In this document: in pieces, positions 36,001 through 45,889 of the stretch
Numbering within the stretch: the stretch's first letter is position 1
Layout: each line of letters begins with the position of its first letter
Origin: Patiria pectinifera
Lineage: Eukaryota; Echinodermata; Asteroidea; Valvatida; Asterinidae
Length of the DNA: 64,000 bases
Assembly (NCBI GenBank): GCA_029964075.1
Contig: CM057133.1
Span: 12,052,699-12,116,698 of the forward strand
Direction: 5' to 3'
Position numbers and translations under genes: made by a program
Notes under the pieces: model-generated
Database searches by the model: none
Seen by the model: only the letters and a program-made list of their open reading frames with translations
What the model was told of the DNA's origin: nothing

Positions 36001-39000
36001 AATCAGCATCAAGCTTTTATTTCATCTAGCTTTTACATTTGCCATCTTTGTTTGTGAGTCTGATTTCTGATTGTCTTGGTCGTCTTTTACCCCTTAATTT
36101 CCCTCATAAATCAAAGCCCTGCCCTCTTTCAAAAAGCCTAGACGAGAAACTAGTTTTTTTTTACATGGCCTTGCATTCATTTCAGCTAAGAGATTCTCAA
36201 CATTTGTGTTACGTTATTCCTATCAGCTTTCCACGATATTGACAGTGATGGGACGTGGATCTGGGAAGATGGCGCTAGCGTCTCCTACACCAATTGGAAC
36301 AGTAATGAACCCAACGGCGACTATACGAAAAACTGTGCCGGGATGTACAAATCCAACGGACTATGGGATGACTTCTCTTGTACGTCCGAAATCGCGAGCG
36401 TCTGTAGAAGTAAGTGTCGTCATTTTTTCATCGCTTGCTTATGTTGAATCCAAAGATTACTTTTTACTGCAGTGGTATTTTAGCTTGTAAAAGGTAGAAA
36501 ATAACTGGGCCACGAGAACGCCTTTTTTTCATTTTGTCTCAGATTGCTCATACTTGCTAGTACGTTCTCCCAATCCAAACCAAACTTTCAAAAACAAAGA
36601 ACAGGGCCCCAGTTACTAGTCTATTACGTTACATGGGAGATTTACTGAGACGTTTGTCTGAAATCTGGCAAAAATATTGGCACTAAATCACCCCTGAAAA
36701 TGGCAATTTTACACGAAAAGTGAAAATTAACTTTAATGAGATTAAAAGTTACAATAATGTTTGTGCGTAAAAAAATGTGTTAGTTGGGCTCTTTAATTTT
36801 TGTTTACCTTTCTGATAACTTCCCTTTAACCCGTCTTGAGTTATCTGACAGTGAACTTTGACCTTTCACCCTGACCTCACAGCTATCATCCAGTATACCG
36901 CCACCACTACCGGTTGTCCGTGCTCGTTTGACGCCACTCGCAATGACTGTGCGTGTTGTTATACCGGGGGTTGTCACTGCGGAGCGGATTATCCCGATCG
37001 GTGCGTCGCATGCGGTGGAGATTGTACATCAGATGATGCTGAACCTCTGGAGGGTAAGGCTATAGATATCTCTGATGACTGTGGATTATTTACTTTACAC
37101 GAGTACTTATTACTCAATGTAAGGCTGAGTTTCCACTTGAGCCTCCAGAACTAGGCTGGCGTTTCTTGTCAGCTTGTTTCCCTCATGAATTTAACGCTCG
37201 TTTTGTTTGATCAGTCACAGACGGTCAAAAATTCAAATCCTGTTCCCTGCCATGCCTTTTATACAGGCTAGTCACCAACAGTCAGATCGTATTTCAGTAG
37301 GCAATGTGACTAGTCAGATTCCATCAACAGACAAAATTAAGCAAGTGACTGGTAGGCTAGGCACAGCAGGCTTACCAATCTCCTGCAGTCAAAGCATGGC
37401 CATATCAGACAAAATTAAGCAACAGACATAATTAAGCAAGTGACTGGTAGGCTAGGCATGGCACAGCAGGCTTACCAATCTCCTGCAGTCATAGCATGGC
37501 TATATCAGGTTTCATAACAATCACAGCCAGTCAGTGCTGGTTTATGAAAGCAGGGAGCACTCAACTCTTAAAAACAGTCACTTGATTTATTTGACTGCTG
37601 GACTGGCCTTGTTGACATTGCCAGTCGGAGAGGGATGGTGGATGAAGATCTCGACAACGGCCCGAAACAAGAGATGCAGGCTAAGCATTCTTAATACTTG
37701 CCCTTAATTATGAAACTACACCTGTGTGCCATCCTACACATGCCTAACCAGTGATGTTGTTAATATACTTCCACGCAGAGTGGACACTTGTCTTCAAGCA
37801 CATTCGTTCCTCCGGGATTAACGTCCGGGACCTGTGGCAGGGAAGCGAAACCTACAATGACGGATCGGACACGGCACAGATTGTGACATCAACATCTAAC
37901 CACTACAAAAGCAGTGCTGCCAACAGCTATGATACCAACCAAATTCAGTATGTAAGTAGCACATCCACAACTCACTTCTAGAGTATTACGAGGTGGTAAT
38001 GCCCGAAGCCTGGTAAGAAATTCCAATCAAATAGATCCCTCTCACGAATCCTTGCTTTCTATCTAAAGGTCAAGTTTGCGTTCTATACCTCTGGTGGGTC
38101 CGAGGTCATGTCCATGACCTTTGACACGGCTAACACCGACAAGAATTCCTGGTACTCCTTTGACCGTCTGCTCTACGCGCCGTATTCGGATATCTACACA
38201 GCCGGAAAAGGTTACTTTTCAATAGACGGGTGAGTGTGTACTTTTCTTCAAATTTTTCTGCATTTTGCTTTTGCCGACGAAGGTGTATTTGTGTGTGGAA
38301 TCCAATTTTTTTGTTGGTATTTTGTTACTGGCATTTTTGTGGGTCATATCTATTGATCAGTTCCCGGAGGTAAGCAGGGGCGAGACCATGAAGACATTTG
38401 TAGGTCAGGAGAAGAAGTTTGACAACTATCCTGAGCTTGACCAGGAGCCAGTGAATGGAAAAAATATCATCGTGTCTGTGCAACAAGGTCATATCTCCTA
38501 AAACGGGCCGTACCTGAAAGGCGAGTTTCAGAGTGTCAAAAGATCGTATCTCACTTAAAAATACCTAAAATGCCAATGGACGTCAAGATACAACCTTGTT
38601 GTACGGAGCGTATTCGCCAAAGATACGACTTTGTTGCAGAATGGATTTAGCACCTTGTTGCACGGACTGGACGACACATGTCCTTTAACTTTCATTTATG
38701 TGTTTGTGGCCTATACAGACACTATGACGCCAGAAGGTGCTTCTTTGTGGAGTCTTATTACAACGGCTGTGGGGGCGACGCGGGCTGGGTGATGGTCAAG
38801 GACACTGGCTACTCCGGTCCCTGTACGTACGACAACTACTACAGCTACCCGTTTTTCACGTACAATACCGCGAGCACCCTACAAGCGTTTCAAAGCGGTT
38901 AGTGAAAAAAATCATAGTGGTAGCGTGATTATTAAAAAATATATCATGGCTTTGGTCCATCTCACGTGGCAGTCTATTTTTGAATAATATATCAAATATG

Positions 39001-42000
39001 TATGGGATTTTTTATCGTGGTCCTGAACCCTAACCCCTTTTGGCTGGGAACCATCATCAATACTGCCAAATCCTCCAATTGCCACTGTGAACATCGGATT
39101 CAGCCTCAATCCTCCAAAATCATCCGTAATTTCTTGAATTTGTTTGGTGGAGGGGTAACCATTGACTCAATCCTTCAAAATCCTCCAACAAGCACTGTTG
39201 ATGGGTTGAGGCAGTGCTGATGACATTCAGAAGCAGTGCGGATGATATCGAGCATAATGCAGGGCTCAATTATGTGTGACTGAACATAAACAATGCTGGG
39301 TACAGCCTATGACTTTGACACAATGCATCCTCCAAAATCAACCGACACTATTTGCCATTCAGCCTCAATCCTGGAATATTTTTGGAAGATTAAGGAGGGT
39401 TAGATTAATCAACAAATTATATGATCAGTTAGATTCACTTTATGTTGGATTTGGTTTTTACATTGAGGACGTATTTGAGAGTACCTTTGAGAAATTATAC
39501 CTTTAAAATCATCTTGAATGCATAGTTTCTTGTTGTACGGCACTCCGTAATGTCACGTTTCTTTCTTTTTTTGTGCAGGACATTTTGCATTCCCAGAAAT
39601 CATGGCGATATTGTACAAGTATTACGGTAAGAATGGTCACTTTTTTGGGGTTGATTTTCCCCCTTTTACCAGCATAACTTCATAAGCATTCAGGACTGTT
39701 GTAGAGCCAACGCGAACATTTGACAAGCTTGCTCGGCGAGACAGTTGTAAGCAGGAGATTGTGGGTTCGAGTCCCACCAAAGCAAGATTGTGATTTTTTT
39801 TGGTTGAGCTCTGAGGCACTACTGAGTAGATAGTTCTTATAAAGTAACCTCAATGAAGGGCAGAACTTCTTCAAAAAATCTTATGATCAGTTTTCTTTGA
39901 AAAAGTCTGCCTGATGGACAAATCATGAATGATTAATTTTCTCCTACAGACACTTCGACCAATACGGGTATCTGTGATGACAACTGGCATCTGGGATACA
40001 ATGGCAGATCGTGTTACCGTGCCGTGGATTCCACCGTGACGTGGCAGGACGCGTTGGACGCGTGCCGCGGTCTCCGTAGCGACGCTGACCTTGCAAGCAT
40101 TGGCACAGCCGATGAGAATGCGTTTGTGCTGACTGTGTCACGGTGAGATATTGGCCGGGGTTGTGAATGACCCCATCAGAAGCCAGTCACAAGTCAATCA
40201 CAAGTTTATTATTAGTCAATTACAAGTTATCGCAAGGCAATAACTAGTCGGTCAGAAGTTACCACAAGTCAGTCACAAGTCAGTGAGAGTGAATCGCGAG
40301 TCAATCACAAGTCAATCACAAGTCATCACAAGTAGTCACAAGTCAATCACAAGTCAATCACAAGTCAGTCACAAGTCAGTCACAAGTCAGTCACAAGTCA
40401 ATCCCAAGTCAATCCCAAGTCGATCACAAGTCCATCACAAGTCCATCACAAGTCCATCACAAGTCCATCACAAGTCCATCACAATTCAATCACACACCAA
40501 TCACTAGTCAATCACAAGTCCATCACTAGTCGATCACAAGTCAATCACAAGTCAATCACAAGTCAATCACATGTCATCGCAAGTCAATCAAGAGTCATCC
40601 AATCTCAAGTGAAACAACCAGCTATTCATTTGAAAGTTGAGAAAGGCATTCCTTTATCATTGCTCATCCCCTGTTACTTGTGAGCTCTCTTGTGATTTGA
40701 CGTTAAATTGACTTGTGTTTTGACTCCATAATACAACTCTGAACTGTGGTCAATTGTTTTTCAGAATCACAAGCTTTTTAAACAGATATTCAAAGGCCCA
40801 CATTGCATATTTTCCTTCAATTTTAGGTGTCAGCTTGAATTCTTTTTCAGAATGAAGTTCTGAAATCCTCAAACTTTTCCTTAATCCATGTGTGACCTAA
40901 CTGGTCGTGGATATTCAAGTTGGGATTAGACCGGACTGCTAAGCCAAAGGAATCTCCTGTTTGAGGCAGTATCTGCCCACAACCATTTAGACACGAGGAA
41001 AATAATTCAATAAGGCTGGTTACCTGTCTTTAGGACTTTTCAAAGCTTCACTCTTCTAAACAAATTGGTGTGTCCTGCAACTGAAAAAGCAAGAAGACTA
41101 TCATAACTTCATCTCAAATGCTAGGTGAATTCCAATATTAGTCTGTAAAGTGATCCCATGGTTTGGTTATGCTCTGACTCTACAGCCGGACACTAAGCCA
41201 CAATGAATACTGGATTGGCTTGAACGATTTCGCCGTGGAAGGTACCTGGGAGTGGTCCGACGGCACAAAGAGCAGCTATACTAACTGGTATTCCAGCGAA
41301 CCAAATGATTGTGAGTAAATGAATCAAAATCCAAACCAAAGTTCTTTGTAATCTCACATCTGATTGTGTAGCATTGAGATGTAAGACAGCTGGCACCATT
41401 TTTTGTTGTTACATTTGATTTGTGTCACACAGAAGCAGTATTAGCGAGTTAACCGTAGTTTGACTTTTAACGTCGCTCAAACTCGGGATGGTTTGACTGC
41501 TTGATCTGGTCATCTATTTTGAGCGAGAGCGTTTGACTACAGACGGTCCCACGCTGGTATGAGTCACGAATCAGTCACTAGTTGACTGATGGTTCTTGAC
41601 CGAACGTGCTGCAGATCACAAATATCTCTCAACATCTTTTACAGTTTTACCCCCATCCTGAAGCAGCTACACTGGCTCCCTATCAAACAGCGACTACAGT
41701 ACAAACTTTCCACGATAACCTAGAAAGTGCTAAGCGGTCTAGCTTCATTGTACATATCAGAGCTTAAATGTTAACAGCCGTTCTGGTCGGCGACATTTTT
41801 TCTCACAGGCTCCAAGAGAAGTATGGGAAAAAATGTATACATTGATTATTCGCACGATTATTTGTCTTTAAGTAATTATGTGAAAACTTCTTGCTCATTT
41901 CTAAATGAGGTAGTTCCATATGGCATTCATATATATGGTCTTGAATTTCTATAATCAACTGCTATTTCGTGAATGTTTGCATCGTCAACATTTTTCACAC

Positions 42001-45000
42001 AGGTTCAAAGAAGTAATATGAATAATGTATATATTTGTAATTTGTCTGGTTCTTGTCAAGATAGTCATCATTCATAACTTCTTGTTATGAATGTCTTGAT
42101 TTTCGATAATCAACCACTATTTCATGAATGTTTATTTCTGTGACAACCACCCAATCATTGGAAATTTGCACAGTTTGTGTTATTAATATTTTCAAAGTTC
42201 TTGTTCTGAACGAAATAGTCCATTAATGCTCTGGTATTTTCATACTCACCACTATTTCATCAATACTTATTTCTTTTAGCCAGCGGACAGGAGCACTGTG
42301 CCGTGATCCGATGGTCAACCGACGGGACTTGGAACGACGCAAACTGTGCCAACAGCAAACGCTACATATGCGAATATCCTCTCATTGCCAGTAAGTGTTA
42401 CAAAGAGTTGGGTTGTAGATATTTTTATTATATTTTCCAACAAAACCTCCATAAAAGGAGAAGATAAAAACACAATAGATACATATAATTATATACATAA
42501 CAACGTGTTCACGAACAGGATAACCCCAACACTCAAGGACGACCCCCAAGATAATCCAGACAACGCCAGAAATTAAAGATTGTCAAAACGACCTGAGGAG
42601 TCCACCAAGAGTGCCAAGATCATCATAATCAAGAAATTGGTCACGATACAAAACTGTCGTCAGACACTATCACGAATACCATGGTTGATTCTGTCTCGTT
42701 TCTTAATGGTAGAAATGTATTTCCGTCTGAATGATGGACTAACAATGCAATTTAGTAGTGAGAAATCACTATATAAGAATAAGTAGAATAAAGTGTTTTA
42801 CATATAATTTTTTCCAATTTTAAAATCAAAAAGGTCTAATTTTTTTGAGTTTTGAATACAGCTGTTTTTAACAGCAGTTCTTTCTCATTCCAAGTTTGAT
42901 TGATGGAAAATTCCAAGTTTGATACATAACATACTCCATTACAGACTTTGCCTTGCCTTCAACTTTATTGTTGTTGTGTTTTGTTGTTAATAAGTAAAAG
43001 TAAAGAAGTTTTTTTACTTAAAAATAATCACTAATCAGTTACTCAACTCACAGTTTTTGCTTTCACAGGTGTGTTTCACCCATGATTTGTCCTTTCAATG
43101 ATTGTCAATGTGTAAACTTTTTGCCCCCCTCATCCATCCACCTTCCACCTGCAGTGGTGGAATGGGCACTGCTGTTAAATAATAGACTAGACTGATTTCA
43201 AACCAAAATGAACAGAGACCAATGGAGTTTTTTCAAAAAGTTACAAAATTAAATGAGCTTTTTAAATCTGAACACTAAATTGAGAATAATACTTGATTTT
43301 GGAATTAATTAAGCAGTCTATCAGAGGGACATTTTTTTTGGGACACGCTGTATATGCAATGGACATCACACAAAAATTAACATTGGTTTCAGGAGGTACT
43401 TAGCCTCGTAGTGTAGTATTTTCCAAACCCTTTTTCTATCCTTTTTTATCTGATTGCAGTTTCCTGTGCGGACTGGAAGCGCCGAGGCTATTCCAACAGC
43501 GGGGACTACACCATTGATCCAGATGGGCCAGGCTTTGGCAACGATCCATTCAAGATCTACTGCGACATGACCTCCGATGGAAACACAGGTAAGCGGGTCG
43601 CGACGCAAACGAACAAACTCTCTTGTTTTCATTTGTTTGGTTTTTATGCTACTACGGTGCAGGTTTTGAACGTAATTCGCAACAATTTGCTTTGAGCAAT
43701 TTTGCGTGAATTGATCATCGTGGCAGTTATACACATACAGTAAGCCTTTTGCGAGTAATTAATATAACCTTTGGAATTTACATTTGAAAAACATCTGGTA
43801 CACTGACTTGCTCAGAATGCTTGGCACATTTTAACTTTGAATTCTCCAGACCAAATCACATGATTCGGGGCAAGCTCTTTGCATAGTTACGTAAAAAACA
43901 CTCAGCACACTCACTCACAAAAAAAATATAAAATTACAGTTGCCACAAAATTTATATATATTTTTCTCAATCCATTTTAATTATTTAATAGGTATTGGTT
44001 TTTATTTCCAAAATAGTTTGTTGAAAGGCAAGCCTTGTAATAAAACAATTTTAAGCAATTTTTAAAACAATTTCTATCTTTCACAGGTATTACCGTTATC
44101 AACCACAACCAGGAGATGCGACAGTGGGTCAAAGGTTACGAGGGTGCTCGATCCTACGTCCGGTCCCTCAGCTACAGTCCCGTCAGCGTCAGCCAAGCTG
44201 CCGCGCTGGCTGATGTCTCGGGAGAATGCTACCAGCATATCAAGGTCTGCCTTTTTATGGGGTTTAAATGTTTTCGGCTTTTTTTGTTTTATTTTCTTTT
44301 GATGTTTTTTGGATATTGTACGTGGTTTTTAAGGATGTACAGAGCCTTTGGGTTGTTTTATTATTTAGTCACATTTGTTGTATTTTACTTGCCTAGTATT
44401 AGTGAGGAATTTAAAGGGAATATACATCATTTGCTTTTGCTGTAACTTTCAGAAATGGATGAAATTGGGGGGTTGGAAATATATAGCAAATATAGTTACA
44501 CTGACTTTTTTGAGGTTTTGGGTTCAAAAAATGCTATAAAAAGCAAGAAAAACAATCATTTTCCTGTAGTCTGGTTCCCTGACTCCATATAAGAAGAAAC
44601 AGAGCAGTTTACGTACATTGGGGAATTGTAAGGTCAGGGAACCAGTCTAGCTGGCTTGTACCCGTTCATAGGTGTGTAATCGATTGCAAACAAGTGCGAT
44701 GGTCAATTGGGGCCAGTTTTTTCCAACGCTGGTCGGCCGACCAGCGTTGGAAATTGATAAAAAACATACCACTTTTCTTGAAAATGACAGTATACCAGGT
44801 GCCATGATTCTACAAGATGCTTTACACTGTCATTCACTAACAGTCCAGCAAGGTATTTCAAAATGATTTGGTAGTTTTATTTTTTGATGTTTGCAAATGT
44901 TGTATTTTCCCTTTAAGACTTGTGCCAGGATCTGAGCCAAAGGGTATACAAAAGTAAACAGTCATTGTTATGGACATGACACGTGACAATTTAGACCAAT

Positions 45001-45889
45001 GGAAATTGAAGTATCCCAGACACGACAGTGACCATTTTACAATTTCTGTATTTTACCAGAAGCATCACTGTTTATACCCAGAGTGTTCCATTTCTTGCAG
45101 TTTGAATGTTACGGATCCACCATGAGTACTGGCTACTACACGGCGTGGTACGATCGCGACGGTAACATGGAAACCTACTGGGGTGGAGCGCCCTCTAGCA
45201 CCAGCCTCTGCGCATGCGGATATGAGGGTATTGTCTGGCTTGAATACATCCCATTTAAATTGTCCTTTTCAACATGTTATNNNNNNNNNNNNNNNNNNNN
45301 NNNNNNNNNNNNNNNNNNNNNNNNNNNNNNNNNNNNNNNNNNNNNNNNNNNNNNNNNNNNNNNNNNNNNNNNNNNNNNNNNNNNNNNNNNNNNNNNNNNN
45401 NNNNNNNNNNNNNNNNNNNNNNNNNNNNNNNNNNNNNNNNNNNNNNNNNNNNNNNNNNNNNNNNNNNNNNNNNNNNNNNNNNNNNNNNNNNNNNNNNNNN
45501 NNNNNNNNNNNNNNNNNNNNNNNNNNNNNNNNNNNNNNNNNNNNNNNNNNNNNNNNNNNNNNNNNNNNNNNNNNNNNNNNNNNNNNNNNNNNNNNNNNNN
45601 NNNNNNNNNNNNNNNNNNNNNNNNNNNNNNNNNNNNNNNNNNNNNNNNNNNNNNNNNNNNNNNNNNNNNNNNNNNNNNNNNNNNNNNNNNNNNNNNNNNN
45701 NNNNNNNNNNNNNNNNNNNNNNNNNNNNNNNNNNNNNNNNNNNNNNNNNNNNNNNNNNNNNNNNNNNNNNNNNNNNNNNNCCGTAGTCAAAGCTGTAAAA
45801 TGATTTATGTGGACTGGGGGGGATGGGATAATCGTACGAGTGTCAGGGAAGAGATGTTTCAGCTCAGTGCCCGAGTGAGGGCGCTATGA
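32717..45889 (+). CDS. Secreted mosaic C-type lectin with fibrinogen-like C-terminal region
   Basis: Fifteen exons can be joined with consistent phases: 32717-32756, 33038-33067, 33945-34151, 36227-36409, 36883-37053, 37779-37951, 38069-38229, 38719-38897, 39579-39626, 39950-40142, 41186-41310, 42280-42390, 43460-43588, 44087-44244, 45101-45227. After that a 500-N gap intervenes, and a probable terminal exon follows it. The predicted order is signal peptide, C-type lectin domain 1, Cys-rich module, a domain I cannot name, C-type lectin domain 2, and a fibrinogen-like region. No membrane segment is visible, so the product is likely secreted, binding glycans in a Ca2+-dependent way. Phase-1 junctions around modules fit exon shuffling. 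It is followed by an NLR gene; a role in innate recognition is inference. The first two exons are the weakest part. Confidence 0.85.
33945..36409 (+). CDS. Lectin gene: C-type lectin domain 1
   Basis: Two exons, 33945-34151 and 36227-36409. The first half opens with CRKDWSQYGTQCFYV and has the helix segment YANAKGHCESYGG. The second half has GTWIWEDG, NWNSNEPNG, NCAGMY, WDDFSC and a closing CR. EPN plus an acidic WDD in place of WND match the calcium/sugar site of mannose-type C-type lectin domains (established for the family). The four core Cys are present. Confidence 0.85.
35308..35481 (-). mobile_element. MITE, GGAAAGAATG family, intronic copy
   Basis: The ends GGAAAGAATGTTGCAACCTG and the complementary CATTCTTTCC enclose an interior matching the other copies (GAAAATGTTTCTCA, ATATGAAGAAAAA). 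It lies in the intron that splits lectin domain 1. The flanking 8-mers agree at only about 5 of 8 bases, so this insertion is probably older. Confidence 0.85.
35952..36012. repeat. Short inverted repeat
   Basis: ATGCTGATTGGCTG at the left and CAGCCAATCAGCAT at the right, with AT-rich sequence between, form a hairpin of about 14 bp arms in the same intron. It contains CCAAT boxes but lies far from any promoter I can define. Confidence 0.6.
36883..37053 (+). CDS. Lectin gene: Cys-rich module
   Basis: A single exon of 57 residues, joined at phase 1 on both sides. It encodes a Thr-rich lead (YTATTTG) and then a dense Cys pattern: CPCSFDATRNDCACC, GGCHCG, DRCVACGGDC. There are about eleven Cys in 38 residues, suggesting a small disulfide-bonded fold. 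I do not recognise a named domain. It may act as a spacer or as part of the next domain. Confidence 0.75.
37335..37508 (+). repeat. Tandem duplication, about 96-bp period
   Basis: Two copies of AATTAAGCAAGTGACTGGTA ... CAGCAGGCTTACCAATCTCC ... GCATGGCCATATCAG lie at about 37335-37409 and 37430-37508, in the intron after the Cys-rich exon. Confidence 0.85.
37779..39626 (+). CDS. Lectin gene: large unnamed extracellular domain
   Basis: Four exons (37779-37951, 38069-38229, 38719-38897, 39579-39626), about 187 residues, all phases agreeing. Landmarks in order: EWTLVFKHIRSSG, VRDLWQG, SNHYKSS, VKFAFYTSGG, SWYSFDRLL, RRCFFVESYYNGCGGDAGW, GPCTYD, and FPEIMAILYKYY at the end. Aromatic residues and Gly are frequent, as in beta-sandwich domains. 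From memory, similar unannotated segments occur in secreted proteins of lancelets and cnidarians, but I cannot check this and know no family name. Confidence 0.75.
39690..39790 (+). repeat. tRNA-derived repeat (SINE-like)
   Basis: A perfect T-arm-like GTGGG-TTCGAGT-CCCAC with B-box is framed by CTTGCT and AGCAAG, which pair. The whole is too short for a complete tRNA. Minus-strand frames across it read as the typical spurious peptide of such repeats. It lies in an intron of the lectin gene. Confidence 0.6.
39950..42390 (+). CDS. Lectin gene: C-type lectin domain 2 (EPN/WND type)
   Basis: Three exons, 39950-40142, 41186-41310 and 42280-42390. The domain opens CDDNWHLGYNGRSCYRAV, has TWQDALDACRGL, DLASIGTADENAF, YWIGLNDF, GTWEWSDGT, TNWYSSEPND, HCAVIRW, GTWNDANC and closes RYICEY. 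It shows the WIGL landmark, the EPN mannose-type motif and the WND calcium motif, so calcium-dependent binding of mannose or GlcNAc-type glycans is expected from the family. It is the better conserved of the two lectin domains. Confidence 0.9.
40180..40610 (+). repeat. 11-bp minisatellite
   Basis: About 35 to 40 tandem units of consensus AATCACAAGTC, with variants CATCACAAGTC and CAGTCACAAGT, fill about 430 bases of the intron within lectin domain 2. The open frame across it is a repetitive artefact. Confidence 0.9.
41649..41769 (+). pseudogene. Non-LTR retrotransposon reverse-transcriptase remnant
   Basis: The frame starting ACCCCCATCCTG reads PILKQLHWLPIKQRLQYKL, then a stop, then KVLSGLASLYISEL. 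LHWLPIxxRxxYK followed by KxLxGLAxxYxSEL is the conserved C-terminal signature of CR1/Jockey-like LINE open reading frames. The internal stop and the short length show a dead fragment. It lies in a lectin intron. Confidence 0.75.
43460..45227 (+). CDS. Lectin gene: fibrinogen-like region, CASPR type
   Basis: Three exons (43460-43588, 44087-44244, 45101-45227) carry SCADWKRRGYSNSGDYTIDP, PFKIYCDMTSDG, HNQEM, KGYEGARSYVRSLSYSP, ALADVSGECYQHIKFECYG and METYWGGAP ending CACG. The pattern, YTIDPDG, YCDM and YWGGA-CACG in order, matches the fibrinogen-like region of contactin-associated (neurexin IV/CASPR) proteins better than a classic fibrinogen domain. The region continues into the 500-N gap. 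The donor after the middle exon (GTCTGC) is weak. Confidence 0.8.
44567..44649. repeat. Inverted repeat in lectin intron
   Basis: TAGTCTGGTTCCCTGAC at the left and GTCAGGGAACCAGTCTA at the right form arms of about 17 bp around a 49-base centre. It could be a very small MITE; no target-site duplication was identified. Confidence 0.65.
44721..44752. repeat. Perfect 32-bp palindrome
   Basis: TTCCAACGCTGGTCGG is followed directly by its exact reverse complement, with no loop. It lies in an intron of the lectin gene, about 70 bases after another inverted repeat. Confidence 0.95.
45281..45780. other. Assembly gap, 500 N
   Basis: 500 unknown bases within the fibrinogen-like part of the lectin gene. 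Frames reported across it have no meaning. Confidence 0.99.
45781..45889 (+). CDS. Lectin gene: probable terminal exon after the gap
   Basis: The frame right after the gap reads CKMIYVDWGGWDNRTSVREE and ends in MFQLSARVRAL before a TGA at 45887-45889. A Trp-Asp segment followed by a hydrophobic strand resembles the last part of CASPR-type fibrinogen regions (the W..D...LPV.. segment). Its acceptor lies in the gap or nearby, so the join to the exon at 45227 cannot be shown. Confidence 0.45.

Noticed and set aside
40180-40610. Possible CRISPR-like array
   Set aside because: The repeats are 11 bp, contiguous, without spacers, in a eukaryotic intron; it is a minisatellite.
45083-45889. Continuous 268-residue frame
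   Set aside because: It joins real exon sequence to unknown bases; only the exon at 45101-45227 and possibly the segment after the gap are credible.
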